A stretch of DNA of 33,602 nt from Armatimonadota bacterium (GTDB lineage: Bacteria; Armatimonadota; JAAZEB01). The notes under the pieces are model-generated. The model had not been told where the DNA came from. It searched no databases and saw only the letters and a list, made by a program, of their open reading frames with translations. Shown here in pieces: positions 8,565 through 17,361 of the stretch (position 1 is the stretch's first letter; every line of letters starts with the position of its first letter). Position numbers and translations under genes: made by a program. The DNA lies in contig JAAZEM010000135.1 in NCBI GenBank assembly GCA_012512265.1, positions 1-33,602 of the forward strand, read 5' to 3'.

Positions 8565-10235
8565 ATGAGACGATGGGCTGTCATCCTCTTTGCAGCACTC
8601 GCGGCGCTCGCTTGCCGCGAGATGGGCGCGGCGCCCCTGCCACAGCGCTGGGTCTACGCCTCCAACTCGCTCGGAAGCGACGAACAGGTGGCGCAACTCG
8701 AGCAGATCATCAACACCGCGGCTGATCATGGTCTCAACGGCCTGCTCCTCTCCGCGGGGTTCGACTCGCTCGGGCGGAAGCAGCCGGACTACTTCCCTCG
8801 CCTGGAGCGGATCAAGGCGCTGTGTAAGCGCCGCGGGATCGAGCTGATCCCGATCCTCTTCTCGGCCGGCTATGGCGGTGGGGTTTTGGGCTACGACCGC
8901 AACCTGGCCGAGGGTCTTCCTGTTGTCGACGCGCCTTTCGTGGTGAAAGGGGGCGAGGCGCGCATCGAGAAGGACCCCGCCTGCCAGATTGCCAACGGCG
9001 GCTTCGAGGAGTGGGACGGCAATCGCCTGAAAGACTTCGTCTTCCACGATAAACCGGGCGAGATCTCGCACCCCGATCGTGATGTGGTGCATGAGGGGAA
9101 GAGCTCCATCCGCCTGGAGCGCTTTGGCGAGCTCAGTCCGGAGCACGGGCACGCCCGGATCTGCCAGGAGATCACCGTCCGGCCCCACCGGCAGTACCGC
9201 CTCCAGTTGTGGGCGAAAACCCAGGACTTGGAGCCGGCCGGCGCTTTCCGCGTTCAGGTCTACACCGAGAAGGGCGTGCTCGCGCCGGTGGATGTCCACC
9301 TGCCCTCCACCAGCGACTGGCGCCGCGTCGAGATGACCTTCAACAGCGGTTCCTGGTCGAAGCTGCGCGTCTATGCCGGGCTGTGGGGTGGCAAGCGTGG
9401 CACGCTCTGGCTGGATAGCCTGAGCCTCGAGGAGTTGGCGCTCTACAACGTGCTCCGCCGGCCCGGCACGCCCATCACCGTGCGGAGCGCCGACGGCGCG
9501 ACCACCTACGAGGAGGGAAAGGATTACGCCCCCATCGTCGACCCGGATCTGCTGCGCGCGCACAAAGACCCTGCCGGGCTGGCGCTGCGCCTGCTCCCCG
9601 GATCACGCATCCGTGAGGGCGACCGCCTCCTCGTGAGCTACTATCACGCCCAGCCTATCCACCGGGGCCAGGTGACGATCTGCATGTCCGAGCCAAAGGT
9701 CTATGATATCTGGCGAGAAGAGGCACGCCTGGTCCAGCAACATCTGGCGCCAGCCCGGTGGTTCCTCAGCATGGATGAGGTCCGCGCTGGCGGCACCTGC
9801 CGGGCCTGTAAGGAGCGCGGGCTCTCGATGGCCGAGATCCTCGGCGACTGTATCACCCGGCAGGTGAAGCTGATCCGGGAGGTCAACCCGAAAGCCGAAG
9901 TTTACATCTGGTCCGACATGCTCGACCCGAAGCACAACGCCCGCAGCAACTACTATCTGGTGGAGGGCGACTACACTGGTTCGTGGGAGTATGTGCCCAA
10001 GGATCTGATCATCGCCTGCTGGCACTACGGAATCCGCGACGAGAGCCTGAAGTTCTTCTCCGAACACGGCTTCCGCACCCTGGGCGCCGCCTACTACGAT
10101 GGCGATGACCTGGAAAACTGCAAGGGGTGGCTCGAGTCGCTGCGGCGCACTCCAAACGCCGTGGGGATTATGTACACTTCCTGGAGGAACAAGTACGCGC
10201 TTCTGGGGCCCTTCGGCGACCTGGTATCGCGGTAA
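8565..10235 (+). CDS. Secreted GH20-like barrel protein with inserted carbohydrate-binding domain
   Basis: 556 aa behind a near-perfect Shine-Dalgarno (AAGGAGGT, 8553-8560). Signal peptide about 1-23, ending MGAA before PLPQ. Cys17 does not sit in a proper lipobox, so signal peptidase I processing is likelier. Residues 24-140 look like the first strands of a TIM barrel. An inserted beta-sandwich starts at NGGFEE (Asn144-Glu149) and runs to about 290, resembling CBM4/9-type domains. The barrel resumes at about 370 with WFLSMDEVRAGGTCRAC: Asp404-Glu405 resemble the GH20 Asp-Glu pair and are followed by Cys412-x-x-Cys415. It ends in a Trp/Tyr-rich segment. Probably cleaves or binds beta-linked amino-sugar glycans; the assignment rests on fold-level similarity. 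Likely co-transcribed with the AAC(3)-like gene. Confidence 0.7.
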   Translation: MRRWAVILFAALAALACREMGAAPLPQRWVYASNSLGSDEQVAQLEQIINTAADHGLNGLLLSAGFDSLGRKQPDYFPRLERIKALCKRRGIELIPILFSAGYGGGVLGYDRNLAEGLPVVDAPFVVKGGEARIEKDPACQIANGGFEEWDGNRLKDFVFHDKPGEISHPDRDVVHEGKSSIRLERFGELSPEHGHARICQEITVRPHRQYRLQLWAKTQDLEPAGAFRVQVYTEKGVLAPVDVHLPSTSDWRRVEMTFNSGSWSKLRVYAGLWGGKRGTLWLDSLSLEELALYNVLRRPGTPITVRSADGATTYEEGKDYAPIVDPDLLRAHKDPAGLALRLLPGSRIREGDRLLVSYYHAQPIHRGQVTICMSEPKVYDIWREEARLVQQHLAPARWFLSMDEVRAGGTCRACKERGLSMAEILGDCITRQVKLIREVNPKAEVYIWSDMLDPKHNARSNYYLVEGDYTGSWEYVPKDLIIACWHYGIRDESLKFFSEHGFRTLGAAYYDGDDLENCKGWLESLRRTPNAVGIMYTSWRNKYALLGPFGDLVSR

Positions 10236-10273
10236 CCCGGCCTGGCCTGGCCAGGCTTCCCGGCATACCGTCC

Positions 10274-10304
10274 GGGGCTGGCGGGGGAACGCGCCGCCAG
10301 CCCC
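10274..10304. terminator. Hairpin between convergent genes
   Basis: GGGGCTGGCGG (10274-10284) pairs perfectly with CCGCCAGCCCC (10294-10304) around a 9-nt loop, midway between two convergent stops (10235 and 10317). It probably ends transcription in both directions, but neither side has a run of T. Confidence 0.55.
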
Positions 10305-10316
10305 AACTTCTGTTTG

Positions 10317-10955
10317 CTACAGGTTGTTCCAGGGCTTCTGGACCGGCACCGACAGGTAGGCCGCGTTCAGGGTGGCCACCGGCACGTACTTCACGTGGCC
10401 GTCGTAGTAGCAGACGTTCACGCCATCCATGTGCGGAACGGTATCGACGCCCGGGCGCCAGCGCCTCCCCTGGATGCACGTCTGGCCGTCCGTGCATCCG
10501 GTGCAGCCGGTAGCATTCCACTTCACCGAGCTCGCCCGCCAGTCCACAAAAATCAGGAGCTCCGAGGGGCTGTTGATCGTGGCAGCCGAGTTGCGGGCGA
10601 AGCAGTAGCTGTAGGCGTAGTGCGAGCCATCGCCGATATCGAAGCACTTTGGAGGCGAGTCCGACCGGGAGGGGCAGCGCAAGACGCCCGTGTTCTTTAG
10701 GTAGGGGGAAACCAGGCGTGTCCAATAGACACGGTTGGGCGCTGTGCCCACGTCACGCGGCATTCCCCTCTCGTCATAGTCTTGGAGATACATCGCGAAC
10801 GCTATGCCCAGCTGCTTCAGATTGCTCTGGCACGTTGCCTTGCGCGCGTTCTCCCTCGCCCTCGCGAACACGGGGAAAAGGATCGCCGCGAGGATCGCGA
10901 TAATCGCGATAACCACGAGCAGCTCGATCAAGGTAAACCCTCGTCTTTTCGACAT
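10317..10955 (-). CDS. Type II secretion/pilin-like protein (DUF1559, H-X9-DG)
   Basis: 212 aa. Start set at the ATG (10955) behind AAAGGAA on the minus strand, immediately before the prepilin leader MSKRRG; the longer frame to 11093 overlaps the promoter. The prepilin peptidase site lies at G/FTLIE, followed by a hydrophobic helix of about 20 residues, then [10 protein letters not shown] and CQSNLKQLG typical of DUF1559 proteins. Near the C-terminus His-Met-Asp-Gly...Asp-Gly fits the H-X9-DG motif. Such proteins are processed by PilD-type peptidase and sit in the envelope as pseudopilins; the role of the large DUF1559 paralogous families is unknown. A Cys-rich turn ([11 protein letters not shown]) lies in the variable domain. 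Monocistronic, with its own promoter. Confidence 0.9.
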   Translation of the reverse strand: MSKRRGFTLIELLVVIAIIAILAAILFPVFARARENARKATCQSNLKQLGIAFAMYLQDYDERGMPRDVGTAPNRVYWTRLVSPYLKNTGVLRCPSRSDSPPKCFDIGDGSHYAYSYCFARNSAATINSPSELLIFVDWRASSVKWNATGCTGCTDGQTCIQGRRWRPGVDTVPHMDGVNVCYYDGHVKYVPVATLNAAYLSVPVQKPWNNL

Positions 10956-11064
10956 CGTCGTTCCTTTCCAGACGGGCGCCGAAGCCGCTGCCGATAGGAG
11001 CAAGCCGGTCTTCGCGATGCCCGTGCTCTGTGAGACCGGGGTCCAGCGCGATCCGCTCGTTCCC

Positions 11065-11093
11065 ATTATAGCAGCCCCCACGGGGAGCGTCAA
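11065..11093 (-). promoter_or_regulatory. Sigma70 promoter of the pseudopilin-like gene, palindromic spacer
   Basis: On the minus strand TTGACG (11093-11088), an exact 17-nt spacer and TATAAT (11070-11065). The expected start near 11058 leaves a leader of about 100 nt before the ATG at 10955. The spacer contains CCCCGTGGGG, an inverted repeat that could be a repressor operator. This is one of the two best promoters in the window. Confidence 0.82.
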
Positions 11094-11222
11094 CGCACCA
11101 CCCGCCTATGCTAAAGCGGCCCTTGTCTCCCTCGTGAAGGAAAGCGCGCGCCCGCCGCAGAAGTGGCGCGGTGAGCCGCCCGGAGGAGACACCACCGCGC
11201 CGGCGGGCAAGGAGGAGGAAGC

Positions 11223-11783
11223 ATGCAGAAAGAGACGATGGAGCGGTTTCCGCCCCAACGCGTAACGCTCAAGAACGGCAAGGAGGTCACCATCCGGCCA
11301 CTGCTCCCGGAAGACGGTGAGGCCCTGGCCGCGTTCTATGCGAGCGTGCCCCAGGAGGACTACCGCTTCTACTGCCCGCATCCGCTCGACCGCGAGCATG
11401 CCCTGGCCAACGCGGCGAAGGCGTTCAGCCCGCTGGAGGTGGTCCTCGTCCTGGAGCCGGAGCCGGGCCGCATCGGGGGCTACACCTGGTACCGCTGGAA
11501 GGCGCCGAACGCCGAGCGGAGCACCTTCGGCATCTGCGTCGGGCGCGCGCTTCAGGGCACGGGCGCCGGGCGCGCGCTCATGAAGCGGCTGATGGAGATC
11601 GCCGCCGAGGTCGGCCCCCCGATCATGTGCCTGACGGTGCAGAAGGCCAACCCGCGCGCCGTGGCGCTCTACCAAAGCATGGGCTTCCGGATCGTGCGCG
11701 AACAGATGCGCGCGCCAATGGCCGATGGCCTCTTCCCCTCGGAGCCGGAGTACGCCATGGAGCGCGTGAATCGTCCAACGTAA
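11223..11783 (+). CDS. GNAT-family N-acetyltransferase
   Basis: 186 aa, Shine-Dalgarno AAGGAGGAGGA ending 3 nt before the ATG. Typical GNAT layout: VTIRPLLPEDGEAL at the N-terminus, a central beta-sheet ending ICVGRA, the acetyl-CoA pyrophosphate loop QGTGAG (Gln111-Gly116, fitting Q-x-x-G-x-G), and NPRAVALYQSMGF (motif B). Transfers acetyl from acetyl-CoA to a primary amine; the substrate cannot be read from sequence. Cytoplasmic. It diverges from the pseudopilin-like gene and converges on the PL26-like gene, so is probably a single transcription unit. Confidence 0.88.
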   Translation: MQKETMERFPPQRVTLKNGKEVTIRPLLPEDGEALAAFYASVPQEDYRFYCPHPLDREHALANAAKAFSPLEVVLVLEPEPGRIGGYTWYRWKAPNAERSTFGICVGRALQGTGAGRALMKRLMEIAAEVGPPIMCLTVQKANPRAVALYQSMGFRIVREQMRAPMADGLFPSEPEYAMERVNRPT

Positions 11784-11793
11784 TCCTCTGCCA

Positions 11794-11809
11794 GCCCGCG
11801 GGGGCGGGT
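11794..11809. terminator. Short hairpin between convergent genes
   Basis: GCCCGC, a GGGG loop and GCGGGT form a 5-bp stem plus a G-T wobble in the 37-nt gap between convergent stops (11783 and 11821). There is no T-run. Weak candidate for a bidirectional stop. Confidence 0.3.
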
Positions 11810-11820
11810 GGATTGCGCGC

Positions 11821-14800
11821 TCATGGCTTTGGCCCCTCCTCCGCGGGCGGCGGAATCTCTGTCAGCCCAAGGGCATCGAGGTCGTGGAGCATCGCCGGCA
11901 GGAAGCAGGTGCCCTGGGTGAACCCCTTGCCGAAGTCGCTGATGTTCGACCGGTGCATGAAGGCCGCGGTCGCCTGCTTCAGGAGCTCGCGGTTCTTGTG
12001 TTCCGGGTCGACGAGGCAGGCGTAGGCAAGCCCATCCCCGACGAGGCTGATCGTCCAGTTCTGGCCTCGCGTGATGAAAGTCTTACACTCGGAGTAGGCG
12101 AAGCCCGCGTGCTCGGGAACGTACGTCTCGCGCCACAGGAAGTCTGCGTTGCGCCGGATGGCGTTCTTGATCTCCTCGCGCGGCTGCGCCCGGTCGTACA
12201 TCTTCAGCCCATGCAACAGCACGCCGGTCATGAACGGCTTGCATCCCCAGCAGCGCGGCTGGTGCTTGCACTCATTCGGGTCGAGGAAATGACCCCAGCC
12301 GCCACGCTCGGGATGCTGCGTCCACAGTACCGAATCCGCGATGAGGCGCGCGGCGTTGAGATAGGCCGGGTTGCCATCCACGGTGTAGGCACCCATCAGC
12401 CCGATCAGGGGCCAGCCAGCGTTGCGCTCGGCATAGTAGCGGAAATCCGTGGTGCTCAAGGCGAAGCGGTCCGCGATCTTCCGCCCTGTCTCCAGGAACC
12501 GCCTCTCACCCGTCAGCGCATAGAGAGTGAAGTGGCCCTGCGCCCAGGTGTGACCGCTGTCGCGCGGCCCGCGGTTGAAACCGCCCATCCCCTTCCACGT
12601 CTCGGGGAAGTAGCCACCCGTATGCCCGGTGCAGTGGGTATAGACCTGGCCCACCAGGTTCGGGTTGGCGGCGGCGTGAATCGTATCGACATCCGCGTTG
12701 TGCCGCTCGGCCTGCTCGGCGCGCCAGAGCATCTCCAGGTTCCCGGTGCGGGCGAAGTTGGCCGCCAGCGCCCACTGCGTGTCGTACTCCACGTTGCCCC
12801 AGTTCCAGCGGCGCTCGCCGAACCAGTCGCCGTAGTTGAGGAAGCCGTACTCGCGCTCCATCTCGCGGCGCGCGAGGAACTTCGCGAACGCCTCGTCCAG
12901 CTTGCGCTCGTAGACCTCGAACTTGCCTTTCGCGCGCGGCACCATCGGGCCAAACGCGCCGCTGGCGCAGTACCATTCGGGCGTGCACGCCGCGAAAAGC
13001 GGGTGTTGCCAGTGCGCGCCCGAAAGATACCGGCCATTTTGAACCTCGGGGGCGAAATCCACGGCTAGCTCGGTCGTCACGCGCACGCCGGTGCGAATCT
13101 TGTAGCGCCCTTCGTCGCACCAGAAGTAGAGCTTGTTGATCTCATCCTCGCTGGCGCCAGCATACACGTCGTGCGGAAGCTCCGGGAGGAGATCCACCAC
13201 GATCCCTCGCTCGTCCGCGCCAATCGCCTTCGGGTAGAGCTGCCAGAAGTCGCGCACCGCAATGGCGAGCGCGCTCTCCGCGCCCGAAGCGAGGATCCAC
13301 CCGGCAGCCCGCCGGCCCTCGCGGCCATCCGCGGTGAAACGGTCGTCGCGGTCCTGCAGCAGCCGGCTGCCAAACCGGAGGGGAATGGAGCCATCCTCGG
13401 TCCCGCAGGCCACGCGCCAGCCAGCCAATTGGGCAGGCACGCGCGCGCGAAGCCCCTGGAACCGGGTCATCTCCGGCTCCATCACGTCGTTTTCCAGGGT
13501 GAAGGCCACCTGCACGGCGGGCCGGCCCGCGTGGAAGTGCATCCGGCAGAGGTAGCGCATGAAGCCCTCGCCGTTGCGATTGACGAGCTTCCCGCGCACG
13601 AAGACGACCGCGCGCACGGGGCCCTGCTCCTCAATCAGCACCTGGTCCGGAGGCGCGAGCGCCGAGGAGTAGATCGTGCCTTTCTCGTCGATGATCTCGA
13701 AGCCGCCTTCGCCCGCCGCCGCGCTCCCCACGCGCTTTCCATTCAAGGTCACCTGCGCGAACGGGGCAAACCCGCCCGCGTCGAGAGTCAGCTCCAGCGG
13801 CCCGGTGTTCACGGTGACGGGCAGCGCCGCTTCCCCAACCACCCCCTCGCCTGCCTGGGGCCGCGAGGCTGTCACTCGGATCGGGTTCGGGGTGGTGCTC
13901 CCAGGAGTGCCGCACTCCAGGGTATAGGAGGTGCTCTTGCCTGGGGTGGTGCTTGCCAGGAAGCTCACCTGCAGCCACTTCACCGTGCCGCTGGCCGGCC
14001 ACCAGGCGAGCGCCTGGAACTGCGCGGGAACGCTCTTGCCGCTGGCATCGAGGAGGCGACACCGCTGGGGATCGCGCAAGAGCCCCTCCGGCAGCGGCAC
14101 GCCGGAAGTCACGGGCCAGGCGGCGCGCGCCCGGTCCGTGGGTTCCTGCACGCTCAGCGGAATCCGCGCGGGCGTCTCTCTCGCGGGGGTGCGGATCCCG
14201 TGCTCCGCGCGGTGCCGCTCGGGATCCCGCCAGACGGTATAAGTCGCCTTGGCGCTCTGAGCTTCGTATTCTTCCTGGCGTGGCTCCTCGCACCGGATCT
14301 CCAGCCGGTAGCCCGGGGCACGCAGCTCAGCCGGGAGCATGAAGTAGTGGTTGTTGACGGGCCCCCGGCCCTCGTCGAACGTTCCCTCCTGGGGAGGCGC
14401 GCCGGCGCCGATGGCCGTGTAGCGCGCGCTCGCCGTCGCCGGGCGGTTCGTCGTGAAGGCGATCATCACGCGCCCGGGGCGCTCTCCCGGCTCGTCGGGA
14501 AGGTGCCAGGCCGTCAGATTGCTGATGGCAAGCGGCGGCACCTTCGGTTTTTCGGCCAGCAGGCAAACGCTATGGAAGCGCACGGGCCCGCTGTGTTTCG
14601 CCGTCGCGACCCGGATCGGCTGTCCTTTGGAGAGGCGGACCGGGCGTTCGGTGTAGTGGAGCACCTCCCGGCCCGCGCGCGAGCTTCCGACAATGGTGCC
14701 CAGCTTGCGCTCGCCCGCCCACACATCGAGGCCCTCGAGGGCAGACGTGGCGTCGCGCAGGATGAGCCCGATGTAATAGCTGCCGTCTCGCGGGCACTTC

Positions 14801-15642
14801 CAGATCACGCTCTCGCCCGGTTCCCCCTGGCCATCGAAGTCATCGCTCATCAGCAGGGTGTAGCCGGTCACCTCCGCGTCGCGCGGGCGGAGGCGCACCG
14901 TGCGCCGGTCCTGCCAGAGGCTGTAAGCCAGCTGGGCGAAATCCGGGAGGGTAATCGATTCGAAGCCTTCCGGGCGGGGATACGGCAGCTCGGGAGGAGT
15001 GCGGTCTGGATTGAGCGGTACTTGTACCATGATCCACTCCGTCGTATCGCTATCGGTCGCGGGGTTGCGCAGGTGGCTCAGGATGTGCATCCGGAAACGG
15101 GTTTTTCCGTCCACCACGCGCATCTTGACGTCATCGCAGATGTAGACGGCGTTGCCCTGAACAATCGCGCGCACGGGGATTGCCGGCGAGACGCGCACGG
15201 CAGGGTTCAAGATACGCGGGTCGCTCTTGGCATCCACGAAGCTGTACATCACGTCCACGCCGCGCGCCCACTCCGTGTCCTGGCGGCCGGTCGTGCGGTC
15301 GTCATCGAGATCGGCATAGAGGTGCAGGATGGTGCCCGTCGCGGGGTAGTCGTCGTGGAAGGTGATCTTCCAGACATAGCGGTCGCCGCCCGCGTGCGCG
15401 AAGAAGACCTTGTCGACATCGGGCGCCTTGCCATCCGCGCGGATGGTGGTGTCGCCGACGCCGCGCGCTCTATCGTCGATGAGAAGCTGTAGCTCCTCGC
15501 TCCGGTTCGGGTCCGTGCCCAGCTTCACCTCAATCTCGTCGGGGAGGCCGTCGCCATCCCGGTCCTGGGCATCGGCCACGCCGGGCAGAAGCGCCAGCCC
15601 CAGAAGAAGCGCACACAAGGTTTTCCCAAACACCTTACTCAC
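11821..15642 (-). CDS. Secreted PcRGLX/PL26-like (exo-rhamnogalacturonan lyase-like) protein
   Basis: 1273 aa; GTG start behind GGAGGAG on the minus strand. Signal peptide 1-25 ending VADA. The mature protein opens with DRDGDGLPDEIE, a calcium-binding thrombospondin-3/dockerin-type loop. Residues about 50-225 form a beta-rich domain, then a long beta region to about 480. The PcRGLX-type N-terminal RIFT barrel (about 480-590) shows AWPVTSGVPLPEG and ASGKSVPAQFQALAWW; a second beta domain follows (about 600-810), then an alpha-helical repeat region (about 860-1250) rich in Trp/Tyr/His (TGHTGGYFPETW). The family founder is a fungal exo-rhamnogalacturonan lyase (PL26), with bacterial YetA-like relatives. 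Acts outside the cell, perhaps on pectic side chains. Much longer than YetA because of the N-terminal additions. Catalytic residues not assigned. Confidence 0.75.
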   Translation of the reverse strand: MSKVFGKTLCALLLGLALLPGVADAQDRDGDGLPDEIEVKLGTDPNRSEELQLLIDDRARGVGDTTIRADGKAPDVDKVFFAHAGGDRYVWKITFHDDYPATGTILHLYADLDDDRTTGRQDTEWARGVDVMYSFVDAKSDPRILNPAVRVSPAIPVRAIVQGNAVYICDDVKMRVVDGKTRFRMHILSHLRNPATDSDTTEWIMVQVPLNPDRTPPELPYPRPEGFESITLPDFAQLAYSLWQDRRTVRLRPRDAEVTGYTLLMSDDFDGQGEPGESVIWKCPRDGSYYIGLILRDATSALEGLDVWAGERKLGTIVGSSRAGREVLHYTERPVRLSKGQPIRVATAKHSGPVRFHSVCLLAEKPKVPPLAISNLTAWHLPDEPGERPGRVMIAFTTNRPATASARYTAIGAGAPPQEGTFDEGRGPVNNHYFMLPAELRAPGYRLEIRCEEPRQEEYEAQSAKATYTVWRDPERHRAEHGIRTPARETPARIPLSVQEPTDRARAAWPVTSGVPLPEGLLRDPQRCRLLDASGKSVPAQFQALAWWPASGTVKWLQVSFLASTTPGKSTSYTLECGTPGSTTPNPIRVTASRPQAGEGVVGEAALPVTVNTGPLELTLDAGGFAPFAQVTLNGKRVGSAAAGEGGFEIIDEKGTIYSSALAPPDQVLIEEQGPVRAVVFVRGKLVNRNGEGFMRYLCRMHFHAGRPAVQVAFTLENDVMEPEMTRFQGLRARVPAQLAGWRVACGTEDGSIPLRFGSRLLQDRDDRFTADGREGRRAAGWILASGAESALAIAVRDFWQLYPKAIGADERGIVVDLLPELPHDVYAGASEDEINKLYFWCDEGRYKIRTGVRVTTELAVDFAPEVQNGRYLSGAHWQHPLFAACTPEWYCASGAFGPMVPRAKGKFEVYERKLDEAFAKFLARREMEREYGFLNYGDWFGERRWNWGNVEYDTQWALAANFARTGNLEMLWRAEQAERHNADVDTIHAAANPNLVGQVYTHCTGHTGGYFPETWKGMGGFNRGPRDSGHTWAQGHFTLYALTGERRFLETGRKIADRFALSTTDFRYYAERNAGWPLIGLMGAYTVDGNPAYLNAARLIADSVLWTQHPERGGWGHFLDPNECKHQPRCWGCKPFMTGVLLHGLKMYDRAQPREEIKNAIRRNADFLWRETYVPEHAGFAYSECKTFITRGQNWTISLVGDGLAYACLVDPEHKNRELLKQATAAFMHRSNISDFGKGFTQGTCFLPAMLHDLDALGLTEIPPPAEEGPKP

Positions 15643-16098
15643 CTCTCACTCCTCCAACACTGCGGCGTTCCCGCGCCGCCGGTCTTCTGTCGGGAGCTCC
15701 CTGTCGGCCAGGGCGAGCGTTTGTGCGTGTATTCTCTGGAGAGCGCCCGGTTCCTTGTCTGGATAGGAAGCCGCGCTGGCTACCTCCATCGACGGGGAGG
15801 TTTCCCGACACGCCTTTTCTAACAGGAGAGCCCCCCTTCCCCGGCGAAGTAGCCATCGGCAAGGCACGGAGGCAGCGGATGCGGATATCCTGCGCGGGCA
15901 TCCGCCGGCCGACGATGCCATCCGGGCGACGCCCTTCCGGAGGAAGCGCGGCCACGAAGGGCGACGGATTATGAAGAACGCAGAGGAAGAGGCAAGAGCG
16001 GCCCGCGCCCCGGCGTTTCCGGCGCGCGGCCCAAACGCTTCCGGGATCCCAACGGTTTTCCCATCGTCTCCTCCTCTGCTTGCAGAAGGGAACGGATC
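15643..16098. other. 456-nt gap between divergent genes, hairpin-rich, no gene seen
   Basis: Separates the PL26-like gene (minus) from the Gfo/Idh/MocA gene (plus), so it should hold both promoters. No convincing -35/-10 pair was found in either direction. CGGATGC (15876-15882) pairs with GCATCCG (15898-15904) around a loop containing GGATATCC. GGCCCGCGCC (16000-16009) pairs with GGCGCG-c-GGCC (16021-16031), one base bulged. Short frames here lack ribosome sites and family likeness. Confidence 0.6.
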
Positions 16099-17160
16099 AT
16101 GGCAACGCTCAACGTAGCGATTCTTGGCCAGGGGCGCAGCGGGCGCGACATTCACGGCGCCTACCTCTCGAAAAACCCCGAGCACTTCCGAATCGTGGCG
16201 ACCGTCGATCTCATTGAAGAACGGCGCCAGCGCTCGGCGAAGGAGTATGGCTGCGACGTCTACGCCGACTACCGCGAATTGATGAAGCGGACCGATATCG
16301 ACCTGGTGGTGAACGCGCTCCCGAGCCACCTGCACGTTCCGGTGACGCTCGAGTTTCTGAAGGCGGGATTCAACGTCCTGTGCGAGAAGCCGCTCGCGCA
16401 CACCGTGGCCGACGTCAACCGGCTGATCGCCGCGTCGCAGCGCTCCGGCAAAGTCCTCGCTGTCTTCCAGCAGTCGCGCTACGCGCCCTACTTTGTCCAG
16501 ATCCAGAAGGTGATCGCCTCGGGCGTGCTGGGGCGCATCGTCCAGATCAACATGGCGTGGAACGGCTTTGCGCGGCGCTGGGACTGGCAGACGCTGCAGC
16601 GGATGAATGGCGGCAACCTGCTTAACACCGGTCCGCACCCGCTCGACCAGGCGCTCCACCTCTACGGCGAGGGGATGCCCAAGGTCTTCTGCCGCATGGA
16701 TCGAGTCAACACCTACGGCGACGCCGAGGACCACGTGAAGCTGATCCTGACCGGCGACGGTCACCCGCTGATCGACCTCGAGATCTCGTCCTGCGCCCCC
16801 TTCCCGGGCTTCCTCTACGACATCTACGGGAGCCGGGGCGGCCTGCGCGCCACGATGACCAGCGTCGAGTGGAAGTATTTCGTGCCGGAGGAAGCGCCTG
16901 AGCAGAAGCTGATCGTAGACCCGCTTTCCAAGCCGGACGGCACGCCCGCCTACTGCAGCGAGCAGCTCCCCTGGCGCGAGGAGAAGTGGACTCCCAGCGA
17001 GGCGGATGGCGGCGCGTTTACGACGGCGACGGGCGGCCTCTACGGCCAGCTCTACCGCACCCTGACGACGGGCGTACCCCTGGAGGTGACGCCGCAGCAG
17101 GTGCGCCGGCAGATCGCCGTCATCGAGGAGTGCCGCCGCCAGAATCCCCACATCTACTAA
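16099..17160 (+). CDS. Gfo/Idh/MocA-family oxidoreductase
   Basis: 353 aa, normal for the family. The N-terminal Rossmann fold has G-Q-G-R-S-G (10-15) for NAD(P) binding, then TVDLIEERR. The family signature CEKPLAH (Glu96-Lys97-Pro98) supplies the catalytic lysine, and GPHPLDQ (His180, Asp183) the active-site His/Asp. The C-terminal half is the alpha/beta substrate domain. Members oxidise or reduce sugars, inositols or nucleotide sugars with NAD(P). The weak Shine-Dalgarno AAGGG lies 8 nt upstream. No signal peptide: cytoplasmic. Beside an amidase and a secreted DUF4838 protein, a role in catabolising a released sugar is the simplest reading, but the substrate is not readable. Confidence 0.9.
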   Translation: MATLNVAILGQGRSGRDIHGAYLSKNPEHFRIVATVDLIEERRQRSAKEYGCDVYADYRELMKRTDIDLVVNALPSHLHVPVTLEFLKAGFNVLCEKPLAHTVADVNRLIAASQRSGKVLAVFQQSRYAPYFVQIQKVIASGVLGRIVQINMAWNGFARRWDWQTLQRMNGGNLLNTGPHPLDQALHLYGEGMPKVFCRMDRVNTYGDAEDHVKLILTGDGHPLIDLEISSCAPFPGFLYDIYGSRGGLRATMTSVEWKYFVPEEAPEQKLIVDPLSKPDGTPAYCSEQLPWREEKWTPSEADGGAFTTATGGLYGQLYRTLTTGVPLEVTPQQVRRQIAVIEECRRQNPHIY

Positions 17161-17176
17161 AGGCGCCGGCCTATCC

Positions 17177-17203
17177 GGGGGATGGGCGCCCGGCCCATCC
17201 CCC
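17177..17203 (+). terminator. Hairpin after the oxidoreductase gene
   Basis: GGGGGATGGGC (17177-17187) pairs perfectly with GCCCATCCCCC (17193-17203) around a 5-nt loop, 16 nt after the stop. Only TT follows, so intrinsic termination is uncertain. It may reduce read-through into the amidase gene or protect the mRNA 3' end. Confidence 0.5.
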
Positions 17204-17361
17204 TTGATCAACCCGCGCCGCCCCGCTCCTGCCCTCAAGGACGGCACGCGGGAGAAGGAAGCCTTCATCCTGGGCGAAACCTGAGTGACAAGGGGATGCC
17301 CGCAGGATCCGGCGCACGCCGGACAGTCTCTGGCGTGCTCCCCTTCAGGAAGGAGTCGTCC

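Noticed and set aside
8565..8640. Lipoprotein signal at Cys17 of the GH20-like protein
   Set aside because: The residues before the Cys (Ala-Leu-Ala) do not fit the lipobox, which needs Leu/Val/Ile at -3; an ordinary cleavage site follows.
13171..15492. 773-aa open frame on the plus strand
   Set aside because: Antisense to the PL26-like gene, which has a signal peptide and family motifs.
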